Assembly (NCBI RefSeq): GCF_014635485.1
Contig: NZ_BMCX01000003.1
Location: forward strand, 248,001-312,000
Direction: 5' to 3'
From: Corynebacterium pelargi
GTDB taxonomy: Bacteria > Actinomycetota > Actinomycetes > Mycobacteriales > Mycobacteriaceae
DNA length: 64,000 bases
In this document: one piece after another, positions 1 to 8,869 of the stretch
How positions within the stretch are numbered: the first letter of the stretch is position 1
How the letters are laid out: every line of letters begins with the position of its first letter
Notes under the pieces: generated by a model
Told to the model about the DNA's origin: nothing
Seen by the model: the letters and a program-made list of their open reading frames with translations, nothing else
Database searches by the model: none
Position numbers and translations under genes: made by a program

Positions 1-257
1 ACCGCCGAAACCACGGCGGCGAGCAGCTCAACATAGATTGCTGCGAAGGGTTTGCGGATAATCAACCCGCCGAGCACACCGCCGAGCAGCCAAATACCGG
101 CGGCAATACCACCGAAGCCTGGGGTGAGTGCATTCGCCGCTGCGTACCAGGCGTAGCCGATGCCATTCCATACCCAGAAGATCAAACCGGTAGCAATACC
201 AAGCACGCTCGCAGTCACGATGTCGATGACGCGCCAGTTTTTTCCTTGTTGTGCCAT
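1..257 (-). CDS. ykoE: YkoE-like ECF transporter S component (partial)
   Basis: Only the first 85 codons are inside the window; the gene runs off the left edge. The visible protein is hydrophobic with at least two membrane spans (about residues 13-33 and 45-70). Its N-terminus (MAQQGKNWRVIDIVTASVLG) resembles YkoE, the substrate-binding subunit of an energy-coupling factor importer for thiamine or its hydroxymethylpyrimidine precursor. The TPP riboswitch directly upstream supports a thiamine role. The ATG at 257 is preceded by GGAGGAAG at 264-271, six bases away, which lies at the edge of the aptamer. In this family the ATPase and permease partners normally follow, here beyond the window. Function is inferred from family resemblance plus riboswitch. 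Confidence 0.85.
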   Translation of the reverse strand, partial: MAQQGKNWRVIDIVTASVLGIATGLIFWVWNGIGYAWYAAANALTPGFGGIAAGIWLLGGVLGGLIIRKPFAAIYVELLAAVVSA

Positions 258-263
258 ATGTTT

Positions 264-362
264 CTTCCTCCGCCGGCATTATCCGGATCAGGTTGGACGG
301 TTCGCACCGCGCCAAAGCTTGCATGCTTACTGCGGTGGATCTCAGCCAGGCCGTTGCTGCGC
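264..362 (-). promoter_or_regulatory. TPP (thiamine pyrophosphate) riboswitch
   Basis: On the minus strand the leader of ykoE carries both conserved halves of the THI element: CTGAGA at 345-340 and AACCTGATC..GGATAATGCC within 294-271. The 3' end of the aptamer runs into the GGAGGAAG ribosome binding site of ykoE. Thiamine pyrophosphate binding would therefore probably block translation initiation rather than, or besides, ending transcription. The outer limits are approximate because the P1 stem is not clear by eye. Confidence 0.92.
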
Positions 363-620
363 TAGGTAGTTGCTGTGCTGGGCAGTTGCTGCGCTAGGCA
401 CAAGCAGGCGCCGGGCTCCCGTGTGTTGTTGTTGGTGTTCAGCCCGAGATACTACAGCATCACCACGCAGTGTCGATTCCTCGAGTCTAAGGCTTGCCTT
501 ATGTCAGTCCGGCCGCTTGGTGTGGGCCGCTTGGCGGCGCGAAAGGCTTGCTGGCACGGCAGTGGTGATCGTGGCGGACAACCCTGGCGGGGAGGCTGCA
601 GCTTGTAAGCTCCGCGGCTT
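363..620. other. Intergenic region between zupT 3' end and ykoE leader
   Basis: I see no credible gene here. It should hold the ykoE promoter and any zupT terminator. The only clear structure is a perfect inverted repeat TAAGGC-TT-GCCTTA at 488-501, which could be an operator; no strong T-tailed hairpin was found. Confidence 0.5.
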
Positions 621-1409
621 TTAAATAAAGAGCAGGAGGCTGATTGCCATGACGCCCATACCGAGGATGAGCCCGTAGATGGCGGCGTGGTGTTTGCCGG
701 TGGATACGGCGGTGGGCAGCAGCTCGTCGAGGGAAATGAACACCATGATGCCGGCGATGGCTGCAAATGCCACGCCGAGGGTGGCAGGGCCGATCAGTGG
801 CAACAGCAGGAGGTAGCCCACCACTGCCCCGAGTGGTTCTGCTAATCCGGAGGCAAGACCAAGCCAAAAGCCCTTGGCTTTTGATCCGGTTGCTTCGCGG
901 ATGGGCACCGCCACAGCAATGCCCTCTGGAATGTTGTGGATGGCAATGGCTACGGCTACGGGAAGGGCGACTTGGAGGTCTTCTAAACCGGCAAGGAAGG
1001 TGGCAAAGCCTTCAGGGAAGTTGTGGATGGCAATAGCCAGGGCTGTGAGCACACCCATTTGCATCATTTTGCTGCGGCGTTTGGATTCCAGATTGCCCGG
1101 CTCGTGGGGGTTGACGGGCTCGGGAACCAGCCGGTCGATGATGCCGATAAGCAAAATGCCGCCGAAGAAGGCGCCTACCGCTGCCCAGGCACCTGGGCGT
1201 TGGCCCATTGCTTCCTGAAGCTTTTCAAATCCCTCGGGCAGGATTTCGATAAAGGAGACATAGAGCATCACGCCGGCGGAAAAGCCGAGGGTGATGGCTA
1301 GATAATTTTCTGTGGGCTTTTTTCTCGTCACCGCAATTGCTGCGCCCAGGCCGGTGGAAAGACCAGCAAAGAGGGTCAGCGCAAATGCTTGAAACACTGC
1401 ATCAGGCAA
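621..1409 (-). CDS. zupT: ZIP family metal (zinc) transporter
   Basis: Membrane importer for divalent metals such as zinc. About eight hydrophobic spans are visible, and the two ZIP signature helices appear as IHNFPEG and IHNIPEG, whose His/Asn/Glu form the binuclear metal site. Length (about 262 residues) fits bacterial ZupT. I prefer the TTG at 1409 because AGAAAGG lies at 1421-1427 (spacing 11) and the protein then starts just before the first helix. A GTG at 1445 would add 12 residues but has no ribosome site. It is transcribed away from the DUF808 gene across a short shared promoter region. Substrate is inferred from the family. Confidence 0.88.
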   Translation of the reverse strand: MPDAVFQAFALTLFAGLSTGLGAAIAVTRKKPTENYLAITLGFSAGVMLYVSFIEILPEGFEKLQEAMGQRPGAWAAVGAFFGGILLIGIIDRLVPEPVNPHEPGNLESKRRSKMMQMGVLTALAIAIHNFPEGFATFLAGLEDLQVALPVAVAIAIHNIPEGIAVAVPIREATGSKAKGFWLGLASGLAEPLGAVVGYLLLLPLIGPATLGVAFAAIAGIMVFISLDELLPTAVSTGKHHAAIYGLILGMGVMAISLLLFI

Positions 1410-1499
1410 GAGTGAAGTAACCTTTCTATCAACCTTCGATGTCACGACTCGATACCGAAGAACCTACCAGAAATACATTTTCATTAAGGATTGATCGTT

Positions 1500-2411
1500 A
1501 TGGCCGGTGGCCTTGCAGCTCTGCTCGATGACGTAGCCCTGATTGCCAGGACAGCCGCATCAAATGTCGATGACGTAGCCGCCGCAGCAGCCAAAACTTC
1601 CGCGAAAGCCGCAGGCGTTGTGGTCGACGATGCTGCCGTGACACCACGCTTTGTCGAAGGCGTTTCTCCGGCCCGCGAGCTGCCGATCATTTGGCGCATC
1701 ACCAAGGGATCACTCTTTAACAAGCTCATTATTATCCTGCCGATCATTTTGGCGCTCAATGCCCTAGCCCCTTGGGCCTTAACGCCGCTATTGATGATCG
1801 GCGGCACCTACCTCTGCTTCGAGGGGGCCGAGAAGGTCTTTGAGATGTTCAGCGGAGCGCAGCACGAAAAAGAAGAAGAAAGTGCTGCAAAAGATGAAGA
1901 CACTTTGGTGCGCGGCGCGATCATGACGGATCTGATTCTTTCCGCCGAGATCATGGTGATCTCTTTAAACGAGGTTGCCGATCAAAGCTTCTGGATGGAA
2001 CTTGGCGTGCTCGTCACCGTCGCCATCGCCATTACCGCGCTGGTGTACGGAGCCGTGGGCCTGTTGGTAAAGATCGACGATATTGGCCTGCGCTTCCAGC
2101 AAAAGGAAAGCGATGCCGCCAAGCGCTTTGGCAGCGTACTAGTCAAAGCAATGCCCAAGATCCTCAACACCATTTCCATCATCGGCATGTTTGCCATGCT
2201 GTGGGTCGGCGGCCACATTCTGCTCAGCGGTAGCGACACACTCGGCTGGCATACACCCTATGAGCTCGTGCATCACCTGGAAGAAGGCGTTGAACACCTA
2301 GGCGGCTTCGTGGTGTGGAGCGTTGAAACGCTGTGCTCGCTGGTCGTTGGACTTGTGGTGGGCTTTATCGTGCTTGGCATCATGCATCTCCTGCCCTTCA
2401 AGCGCCACTAG
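1500..2411 (+). CDS. DUF808 (YedI-like) inner membrane protein
   Basis: A 303-residue membrane protein of the DUF808/YedI family, whose function is not established. The N-terminus MAGGLAALLDDVA is typical of the family, followed by an Ala-rich soluble stretch (about residues 18-50) and then roughly five to six membrane spans between residue 75 and the C-terminus. A short charged loop rich in Glu/Lys follows the second span. The ATG at 1500 is chosen because AAGGA at 1486-1490 sits nine bases upstream; an in-frame TTG at 1491 touches that site and cannot be used. It is divergent from zupT, with 90 bp between the two chosen starts. Confidence 0.85.
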   Translation: MAGGLAALLDDVALIARTAASNVDDVAAAAAKTSAKAAGVVVDDAAVTPRFVEGVSPARELPIIWRITKGSLFNKLIIILPIILALNALAPWALTPLLMIGGTYLCFEGAEKVFEMFSGAQHEKEEESAAKDEDTLVRGAIMTDLILSAEIMVISLNEVADQSFWMELGVLVTVAIAITALVYGAVGLLVKIDDIGLRFQQKESDAAKRFGSVLVKAMPKILNTISIIGMFAMLWVGGHILLSGSDTLGWHTPYELVHHLEEGVEHLGGFVVWSVETLCSLVVGLVVGFIVLGIMHLLPFKRH

Positions 2412-2433
2412 CAACTCTATTTCATCGGAGTTG

Positions 2434-2466
2434 AGGGGATACACGCCCAGTGCGAAGATCCCCTCC
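2434..2466 (+). terminator. Inverted repeat after DUF808 gene
   Basis: GAGGGGAT and ATCCCCTC form an 8-bp stem with a 17-base loop, shortly after the DUF808 stop codon. There is no T tract, so intrinsic termination is only a possibility. Confidence 0.35.
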
Positions 2467-2521
2467 ACCCTGGGTCACCCTATGTGCAAGCATGACACCC
2501 TCTTTGCAATCCGCTTCTGAG

Positions 2522-2539
2522 TGATAGCATGCGCTATCA
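2522..2539. promoter_or_regulatory. Palindrome upstream of patatin gene
   Basis: TGATAGC-ATGC-GCTATCA is a perfect 7-bp inverted repeat with a 4-base centre. It lies about 100 bp before the patatin-like gene, in an AT-rich stretch suitable for a promoter. It looks like a dimeric repressor site; the regulator is unknown. Confidence 0.45.
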
Positions 2540-2635
2540 TTTACACTTCTGCAGAAAACGAAAAGTTTGCATCAACTCTTAGCCCCGCCGGGCGAGTGTG
2601 AGGTGATGATCTACAACAAGGAAGTGAAAGAAGCC

Positions 2636-3505
2636 ATGCACGCCAATGACGTCGCGCTAGTTATCGAGGGTGGCGGAATGCGCAATGCCTATACCGCAGG
2701 CTGCATCGATCAGCTCCTAGCCCACGACATTCACTTCGGATGGGTCGGAGGCGTGAGCGCCGGGGCAAGCCACACCGTGAACTTCTTATCCCACGACCGG
2801 CAACGCTCGCGGCTATCTTTTGTTGAGCTTGCAAGTGATCCAAAATCAGGCGGGGTGAAGTCGATGTTGCGTGGCAAGGGCTACTTCAACGTCGAATACA
2901 TCTACGAAACTGCCGGCGCACCAGGTGGCGATATCCCCTTTGATTGGGAGACTTTCTGCCAAGATCCAACACCCATGTGCATTGCTGCCACCCGGGCCGA
3001 TACCGGCGAAAACGTCTATTGGGGTCGCGAGGATTTTGCAGATCTTTATGACCTCATGCGTAAAGCCCGAGCCTCTTCTACCCTGCCGGGGCTGATGCCC
3101 GTACCCGAGATCGACGGCGTGGAGTATGTCGATGGCGCCCTGGGCGAATCCGGCGGGCTGCTTATTCAGGCAGCCATGGATGCAGGCTTTGAAAAGTTTT
3201 TAGTGCTGCGCTCTAAACCGCGTGGCTATATCCGCCCCGAGCTTTCAAAACCAGCCGTGGTGCGCAAGCTGCTCCGCAAACGCCCCGTGGTGGCAGAGGC
3301 GATGATTAAGCGGCCTGCGCGCTATAACGCAGAGGCCAAAAAGATTGATCAGCTCGAAGCGCAAGGCCAGGCGATGGTGTTTTATCCCGAGCATTTGAGC
3401 ATCGAAAACACCGAGCGCAACCGGGAGAAATTAGAACACGCTTGGAACTGCGGTGTAGAGCAGACCAAGCGTGAGTGGGATTCCTGGATGGAATTTTTAA
3501 GTTAA
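2636..3505 (+). CDS. Patatin-like phospholipase family protein
   Basis: Predicted cytoplasmic serine acyl hydrolase of the patatin/RssA/YjjU type. The oxyanion loop EGGGMRN is at residues 11-17, the nucleophile elbow GVSAG places Ser41, and the DGA motif gives catalytic Asp166, so the Ser-Asp dyad is intact. The lipid substrate cannot be told. Length is about 289 residues. The start at 2636 follows AAGGAAG (2618-2624) and begins six residues before the first strand; an ATG at 2606 is an alternative but its GAGG lies too close. It converges with the PfpI-family gene. Confidence 0.85.
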   Translation: MHANDVALVIEGGGMRNAYTAGCIDQLLAHDIHFGWVGGVSAGASHTVNFLSHDRQRSRLSFVELASDPKSGGVKSMLRGKGYFNVEYIYETAGAPGGDIPFDWETFCQDPTPMCIAATRADTGENVYWGREDFADLYDLMRKARASSTLPGLMPVPEIDGVEYVDGALGESGGLLIQAAMDAGFEKFLVLRSKPRGYIRPELSKPAVVRKLLRKRPVVAEAMIKRPARYNAEAKKIDQLEAQGQAMVFYPEHLSIENTERNREKLEHAWNCGVEQTKREWDSWMEFLS

Positions 3506-3522
3506 AGCCAAGCGCTAAGGCT

Positions 3523-4044
3523 TTAAGCGAAGATCTCCACCAGCTTCGCGTTGAAGGCAGGCAGATCGTCTGGGGTGCGAGAGCTGACCAGACCGCGATC
3601 TTCTACTACTTCCTCATCAACCCAGGTAGCGCCTGCATTGCGCAGGTCGGTTTGCAGGGAGGGGTAAGAAGTAAGGGTGCGGCCCTTGAGCACATCGGCA
3701 TCAGTAAGAATCCACGCTGCGTGGCAGATGGCGCCGAGCGGCTTGCCCGCCTCAACGTGCTGCTTTACCAGCGCCACGGCGTGCTCATCCATGCGGATAT
3801 GATCCGAGTTACCGGTGCCACCGGGCAGGATAATGCCGTCGAATTCCTGGGTAGCAGCCTCGGCGGTGCTGAGATCAGCATCCACCTTGGTGCCATTCTT
3901 ACCCTCAATTGCCTCCGCGTTAGGCGTTACGACCTTCACGGTCGCGCCGGCTTCCTTTACAGCCTCCAGCGGCGAAGTAAGCTCAGAATCTTCAAATCCA
4001 TCGGTGGCGATGACGGCAATAGTTTTGTTGTTTAAGTCAGACAT
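3523..4044 (-). CDS. DJ-1/PfpI family type 1 glutamine amidotransferase-like protein
   Basis: A 173-residue protein of the PfpI/YhbO branch of the DJ-1 superfamily, members of which are linked to stress survival and to repair of glyoxal-damaged molecules. The nucleophile elbow AICHAA gives Cys107 followed by His108, and Glu18 in DGFEDSE is the usual partner, so the active site looks complete. The ATG at 4044 is preceded by an AGGAGAAAG site. It stands alone and ends 17 bases from the convergent patatin gene. Protease or deglycase activity cannot be decided from sequence. Confidence 0.9.
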   Translation of the reverse strand: MSDLNNKTIAVIATDGFEDSELTSPLEAVKEAGATVKVVTPNAEAIEGKNGTKVDADLSTAEAATQEFDGIILPGGTGNSDHIRMDEHAVALVKQHVEAGKPLGAICHAAWILTDADVLKGRTLTSYPSLQTDLRNAGATWVDEEVVEDRGLVSSRTPDDLPAFNAKLVEIFA

Positions 4045-4207
4045 TCTTTCTCCTAATCGAAGGGCATCGAGCTTTTCGACGCCCGCGGAGCCCCGAGCGT
4101 ACCGACATAAAAGAAAGTAGCCAACGTGCTATCACTTTCCGCTATCTGCTTGTCGTGACCTTGAAGAACATCAATCTCAGCCACAAGCCGACTCTTTGCA
4201 ATGCCAA

Positions 4208-4236
4208 AGCCCGCCTCCTGCACTAGGAAGCGGGCT
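4208..4236 (-). terminator. Rho-independent terminator of ychF
   Basis: AGCCCGCCTCCT and AGGAAGCGGGCT form a long GC-rich stem just downstream of the ychF stop codon; on the minus strand it is followed by a short T-rich stretch. Confidence 0.65.
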
Positions 4237-4258
4237 GCAGCGTGAAAGCAACGAGTGA

Positions 4259-5344
4259 TTAGACGTTAAACCTAAACTCCACCACGTCACCATCGGCCAT
4301 GACATAGTCCTTACCTTCTTGGCGGACCTTGCCCTTGGCCTTTGCTTCGGCCATGGAACCGGCGGCATCCAAGTCCTCGAAGGACACGACCTCGGCTTTA
4401 ATAAAGCCCTTCTCAAAATCGGTGTGGATCACGCCGGCGGCCTTCGGTGCGGTATCGCCCTTGTGAATGGTCCAGGCGCGGGATTCCTTCGGCCCTGCGG
4501 TGAGGTAGGTCTGCAGGCCGAGCGTGGCAAAGCCGGCCTTGGCCAAAGAGTGCAGGCCGGGCTCGTCTTGGCCGACGCTTTCGAGCAGCTCCATCTTTTC
4601 GTCTTCATCAAGCTCGAGCAGCTCAGTTTCAGTCTTGGCGTCCAAGAACACGCAATCGGCCGGTGCTACAAGCTCGCGAAGTTCTTGCTTACGTGCGTCG
4701 TCGCTAAGCACTTCTTCATCGGAGTTGAATACATAAAGGAAGGGCTTGGCCGTCATCAGGTGCAGCTCACGCAGCAGCGCAAGGTCGATCTCGCCGGCTT
4801 TGGCGGCAGAGAACAAGGTGCGATCGTCTTCAAGCACGGCCTGGGCCTTCTTGACCTCTTCCACGGTGGCGGCGAGGTCTTTATTCTTACGCGCGTCCTT
4901 TTCCAGGCGCGGCAGGGCCTTTTCCACAGTTTGTAGATCAGCCAGGATCAGCTCGGTGTTGATCACGGAGATATCGGAGCGGGGATCTACTTGGCCATCG
5001 ACGTGGATCACGTTGTCGTCGGCAAAGGCGCGCACCACCTGGCAGATGGCGTCGGCCTCACGAATATTGGCAAGGAAGGCATTGCCCATGCCTTCGCCCT
5101 CGGATGCGCCCTTGACAATGCCGGCGATGTCCACGAAGGACACGGTGGCAGGCAGGATGCGCTCGGAGCCGAAGATTTCGGCGAGGCGATTAAGGCGCGC
5201 ATCGGGAAGCTCAACCAGGCCCACATTGGGCTCGATGGTGGCAAAGGGGTAGTTTGCCGCGAGCACATCGTTGCGGGTCAGTGCATTAAAGAGGGTGGAT
5301 TTGCCCACGTTGGGCAGGCCGACGATTCCAAGTGTAAGACTCAC
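4259..5344 (-). CDS. ychF: Redox-regulated ATPase/GTPase YchF (OLA1 family)
   Basis: A 361-residue Obg-related P-loop protein found in nearly all bacteria, associated with ribosomes and with oxidative stress response. The Walker A motif GLPNVGKS is at residues 9-16 and the switch II motif is DIAGIVKGAS. The base-recognition motif is NSDE rather than NKxD, the feature that gives this subfamily its ATP preference. The C-terminal TGS-like DUF933 domain follows a coiled region (about residues 130-200). Length is normal. It is a single gene with its own terminator, divergent from metP. Confidence 0.96.
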   Translation of the reverse strand: MSLTLGIVGLPNVGKSTLFNALTRNDVLAANYPFATIEPNVGLVELPDARLNRLAEIFGSERILPATVSFVDIAGIVKGASEGEGMGNAFLANIREADAICQVVRAFADDNVIHVDGQVDPRSDISVINTELILADLQTVEKALPRLEKDARKNKDLAATVEEVKKAQAVLEDDRTLFSAAKAGEIDLALLRELHLMTAKPFLYVFNSDEEVLSDDARKQELRELVAPADCVFLDAKTETELLELDEDEKMELLESVGQDEPGLHSLAKAGFATLGLQTYLTAGPKESRAWTIHKGDTAPKAAGVIHTDFEKGFIKAEVVSFEDLDAAGSMAEAKAKGKVRQEGKDYVMADGDVVEFRFNV

Positions 5345-5565
5345 GTTTGGGTATCCTATCAGCCCTTGCTTTGGCCATCACAGCGCAACCTGCTGCAAAG
5401 CAGCCAAAGCGTTTTCCTCATAATCTCACATAGTGATACACTCCATACCATTAAGCGGTCATCACACTGCTGTTTGTGGCACAAGCTCAAGGCCCACCAC
5501 CCCTCAAGGCCAACGCAGCTTGGAACACGGCCTCTCCCTCACCTTTGTTGCGAAAGGTAGCATCC

Positions 5566-7191
5566 ATGTCTCAAAACCAGCAGCGTGAAACATTTTCATC
5601 CCGCTGGGTGTTCATCCTGGCCGCCATCGGCTCCGCCGTCGGCCTGGGCAACATTTGGCGTTTCCCCTACGTCGCCTACGACAACGGCGGCGGCGCGTTC
5701 CTGATCCCCTACCTGATTGCGCTTCTTACCGCAGGTATCCCCCTGCTGTTTTTAGACTACGCACTAGGCCACCGCTACCGCGGCTCCGCACCCCTGGTGT
5801 ACCGCCGCATCAAGCGCTGGGCAGAACCCGTGGGCTGGTTCCAGGTAGGCGTGAGCTTTTTCATCACCGTCTACTACGCAGCCATCATTGCCTGGGCTGC
5901 GCTTTATACCGTCAAGTCCTTCAACCTGGCCTGGGGCGATGATCCAGCGACCTACTTCGGAGAAAGCTTCTTAAAGGCAGATAACAGCGCCAACTTCTCC
6001 TTCGACTTCGTCCCCGCGATCTCCCTTACCCTGGCCATCGTCTGGATTGCCGCAGTGATCGTGCTGGCCATGGGCGTTGATGCCGGCATCGGCCGAGTAT
6101 CCAAGCTCTTCATGCCACTGCTGACTGTGCTCTTCCTCATCGTGGTAATCCGCTCAGTGTTCCTTGAAGGTGCAGCCGCAGGCCTGGATGCCTTCTTCAC
6201 CCCCAACTGGGAGGCACTGAAGAACCCAACGGTGTGGATCTCGGCGTATGGGCAGATCTTCTTCTCGCTCTCGGTGTGCTTCGGCATCATGCTCACCTAC
6301 GCCTCCTACCTCAAGCCGCGCACCAACCTTTCCGGCACCGGCTTGGTCACCGCCTTTGCTAACTCCTCCTTCGAGGTGCTCGCAGGCATCGGCGTGTTCG
6401 CGGCCCTTGGCTTCATGGCCACCCAACAGGGCGTGGGTGTAGATGAGGTAGCTACCTCCGGCATCGGCCTTGCCTTCGTGGCCTTCCCCGCGATCATCAA
6501 CCAGATGCCCATGGGAGCAATCTTTGGCGTGCTCTTCTTCGGCTCCCTGACCATCGCCGGTTTCACCTCCTTGTTCTCGCTATTCGAGGTCGTGGTCTCC
6601 GCCGTTAAAGACAAGCTGAACCTGCCGCGTAAGAACACCGCCATCGGCATGGGCGTGATCATGGCAGCCATCTCGCTGCTGACCTTCTCCACCACCTCCG
6701 GCCTCATGCACCTGGACATCGTGGATAAGTTCACCAACAACGTCGGCATCGTATTCATCGCATTGGTCGCCATCGTGGTCTTGGACTGGGTGCTGCGCCG
6801 TATCGACGAATTCTCCCTCCACCTGAACATGGTCTCTTCCTTCCATGTGGGCGTGTGGTGGCGCATCTGCGTTGTAAACATCACCTCGCTGGTGCTTGGT
6901 TTCACGCTCTTCCAGGAATTGCTCAAGCTTTTCGACGAGCCCTACGGCGGTTACGCGCCAGCCCAGGTGGGATGGTTCGGTTGGGGCACCATCGCCGTGA
7001 TCGTCCTGTTCTCCCTGATTATGAGCCTGGTGAGCTGGCCTGAGCACCTCCCGGTCGATGGCCCTCCCGGTTCCGACTTCGGCGTGGACCCCGACCACGC
7101 CCTCACCCCGGAGCGACCCTCGCAATACGATCCCTCCAGGCGTCGTGTTGCTGGATTCGCCATCGAGCAATACAGCAGAAAGGAGCGCTAA
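5566..7191 (+). CDS. metP: Methionine/alanine importer large subunit MetP (NSS family)
   Basis: A sodium-coupled secondary transporter of the neurotransmitter:sodium symporter family, about 541 residues with eleven or twelve membrane spans. The NSS signature GSAVGLGNIWRFP lies in the first span (residues 24-36). The family and the tiny partner gene that follows match the C. glutamicum MetPS system for methionine and alanine uptake. The ATG at 5566 follows GAAAGG (5552-5557); an upstream in-frame start at 5476 would add 30 residues of non-membrane sequence and lacks a site. The C-terminal 40 residues are hydrophilic and cytoplasmic. The metS start lies three bases after its stop. Confidence 0.92.
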   Translation: MSQNQQRETFSSRWVFILAAIGSAVGLGNIWRFPYVAYDNGGGAFLIPYLIALLTAGIPLLFLDYALGHRYRGSAPLVYRRIKRWAEPVGWFQVGVSFFITVYYAAIIAWAALYTVKSFNLAWGDDPATYFGESFLKADNSANFSFDFVPAISLTLAIVWIAAVIVLAMGVDAGIGRVSKLFMPLLTVLFLIVVIRSVFLEGAAAGLDAFFTPNWEALKNPTVWISAYGQIFFSLSVCFGIMLTYASYLKPRTNLSGTGLVTAFANSSFEVLAGIGVFAALGFMATQQGVGVDEVATSGIGLAFVAFPAIINQMPMGAIFGVLFFGSLTIAGFTSLFSLFEVVVSAVKDKLNLPRKNTAIGMGVIMAAISLLTFSTTSGLMHLDIVDKFTNNVGIVFIALVAIVVLDWVLRRIDEFSLHLNMVSSFHVGVWWRICVVNITSLVLGFTLFQELLKLFDEPYGGYAPAQVGWFGWGTIAVIVLFSLIMSLVSWPEHLPVDGPPGSDFGVDPDHALTPERPSQYDPSRRRVAGFAIEQYSRKER

Positions 7192-7193
7192 GC

Positions 7194-7370
7194 ATGTCCT
7201 CTGCAGCAATCATCATGATGGTGCTGTTCATGGTGGTGATCTGGGGCGGCCTCGCCGTATCCCTGCTCACCTTGAACCGACACCCCGATGAATCCTCAGG
7301 CATTCTCGGCGAGCACGAGTTCGCTACCGATGAGGTGCTCATCGCTCAAGAAATCCGCCAAGAAGATTAA
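7194..7370 (+). CDS. metS: Methionine/alanine importer small subunit MetS
   Basis: A 58-residue protein with one N-terminal membrane helix (about residues 4-26) and an acidic cytoplasmic tail rich in Glu/Asp. It starts two bases after the metP stop codon, with AAAGGAG at 7179-7185 inside the end of metP. Size, topology and position match MetS, the small subunit that C. glutamicum MetP needs for methionine transport. It is easily missed because of its length. Function is assigned by analogy. Confidence 0.9.
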   Translation: MSSAAIIMMVLFMVVIWGGLAVSLLTLNRHPDESSGILGEHEFATDEVLIAQEIRQED

Positions 7371-7381
7371 ATAAGCACCCA

Positions 7382-7420
7382 ACCCACCGCAGTTGCACTC
7401 GCTAGCCGCGGTGGGTTTTT
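7382..7420 (+). terminator. Rho-independent terminator of metPS
   Basis: ACCCACCGC (7382-7390) pairs perfectly with GCGGTGGGT (7408-7416) and is followed by a run of five T. It ends the metP-metS transcript. Confidence 0.93.
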
Positions 7421-7485
7421 CATGCCCCTGGCGTGCATGAAGTGTCAAAGGTGCACATTAGGCGCAACTAGTGCAGGATGTATTC

Positions 7486-8835
7486 GTGCAAAACAATTCT
7501 GGCAATACCGAAAACTCCACCGAACAGCCCACGCTGCAGGAGTTAGAACAGGCCCCGAGCGTGGATCGCTCCGAGGTCATCGGCGATGGCGTTCGCGTTG
7601 TCGCCCTGTGGTGCATTCGCATCCTCGTTATTGCAGTGACCTTCTATGCCGGCTGGCATGTGATGAAGCCCCTCTGGGGTGGGGTGCTGCCGATCATCCT
7701 GGCCATCATTGTCTGCACCGTGCTGTGGCCGCCAACGTATTGGCTTCGCAGCAAGGGCATTCCCGCAGCACTGGCTGCCGCCATCTCGTTGCTGACCAGC
7801 TTTGGCATGTTCGGTGCCCTGATTTGGCTTATGGCACCCAATATTGCCAATCAATCCCAAACCCTGTACTTCCAGGCCTTCGAGGGCATCCAGCAGGTTC
7901 AGCTCTGGCTCCAAGGCCCGCCGTTTAACCTCGACCCGGATGAGCTGAGCAATCAGATCAACCGCGTTGCCGAATGGTTCCAGGAGCAAAGCGGTGCGAT
8001 TGCCAGCGAAGTCTTCTCCGGCATCAGCATGGCCACCTCCGTGCTGGCCACCTTGGCCATCGTCTTTGTGCTGACCTTCTTCTTCCTCAAAGACGGCGAC
8101 CGCTTCCTGCCATGGCTGCGTTCGGTCACCGGTCGCCGCGCCGGCTGGCACCTCACCGAATTGCTCACCCGCGCCTGGAATACCCTCGGCGGCTTCATCC
8201 GCGCTCAGGCTTTAGTTTCGCTTATCGACGCAGTCTTCATCGGCGGCGGCCTGTTCATCTTAGGTGTTCCCATGGCCTTGGCCTTGGCGGTGCTGACCTT
8301 CATTGGTGGCTTCGTCCCCATCGTGGGTGCCTTCGTCTCAGGTTTTATCGCCGTGCTCGTGGCTCTGGTGACGCTGGGGCTGAACAAGGCCATCATCACC
8401 TTGCTCATCGTGCTGGCCGTGCAGCAATTGGAAGGCAATGTGCTCTCCCCGCTGCTGCAATCCAAGGCCATGAACCTCCACCCCGTGATCGTGTTGATCT
8501 CGGTGACCGTCGGCGGTGGCCTCTTCGGCATCATCGGCGCCTTCTTGGCAGTGCCCTTCGCGGCCACCATCGCCGTGGTGCTGCGCTACCTCCAAGACAT
8601 GATCGCATTGCGCTCAGGCGAAGCCACCATCAATGACATCACCTTCGCCACCGACGACGGATCCAAGGGTGCGCGCGATAGTGAGCGCGACGGTGAACGT
8701 CGAAAAGCTGAAAAGCAGGAGGAAGCCAAGAAGCGTCAAGGCGGCCCCAAGGCACTGTTCGAGCAGGTCTTTAGCAAACAAAATTCCGGCGCCAACTCCG
8801 CAAATAGCGGCGACACGGGCAAGCAAGGCTCTTAG
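7486..8835 (+). CDS. AI-2E family transporter (PerM/YdiK-like)
   Basis: An integral membrane protein of about 449 residues with the layout of the AI-2E/PerM family. It has an N-terminal cytoplasmic stretch, two or three spans, a soluble loop (about residues 110-180), and then a block of spans ending in GAFLAVPFAATIAVVL. Family members have been linked to autoinducer or ion efflux, but substrates are mostly unknown. The last 75 residues are highly charged (Lys/Glu/Arg) and cytoplasmic. The GTG at 7486 has AGGA seven bases upstream; a GTG at 7471 overlaps that site. Confidence 0.85.
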   Translation: MQNNSGNTENSTEQPTLQELEQAPSVDRSEVIGDGVRVVALWCIRILVIAVTFYAGWHVMKPLWGGVLPIILAIIVCTVLWPPTYWLRSKGIPAALAAAISLLTSFGMFGALIWLMAPNIANQSQTLYFQAFEGIQQVQLWLQGPPFNLDPDELSNQINRVAEWFQEQSGAIASEVFSGISMATSVLATLAIVFVLTFFFLKDGDRFLPWLRSVTGRRAGWHLTELLTRAWNTLGGFIRAQALVSLIDAVFIGGGLFILGVPMALALAVLTFIGGFVPIVGAFVSGFIAVLVALVTLGLNKAIITLLIVLAVQQLEGNVLSPLLQSKAMNLHPVIVLISVTVGGGLFGIIGAFLAVPFAATIAVVLRYLQDMIALRSGEATINDITFATDDGSKGARDSERDGERRKAEKQEEAKKRQGGPKALFEQVFSKQNSGANSANSGDTGKQGS

Positions 8836-8869
8836 GTTTTACCCCTATCACTAGGTAACATAACTGCCC

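Noticed and set aside
488-501. TAAGGC-TT-GCCTTA as a DtxR or Zur site for ykoE or zupT
   Set aside because: Only the central palindrome matches; the outer positions of the iron box are wrong, and the site lies downstream of zupT. It is kept only as an unnamed repeat.
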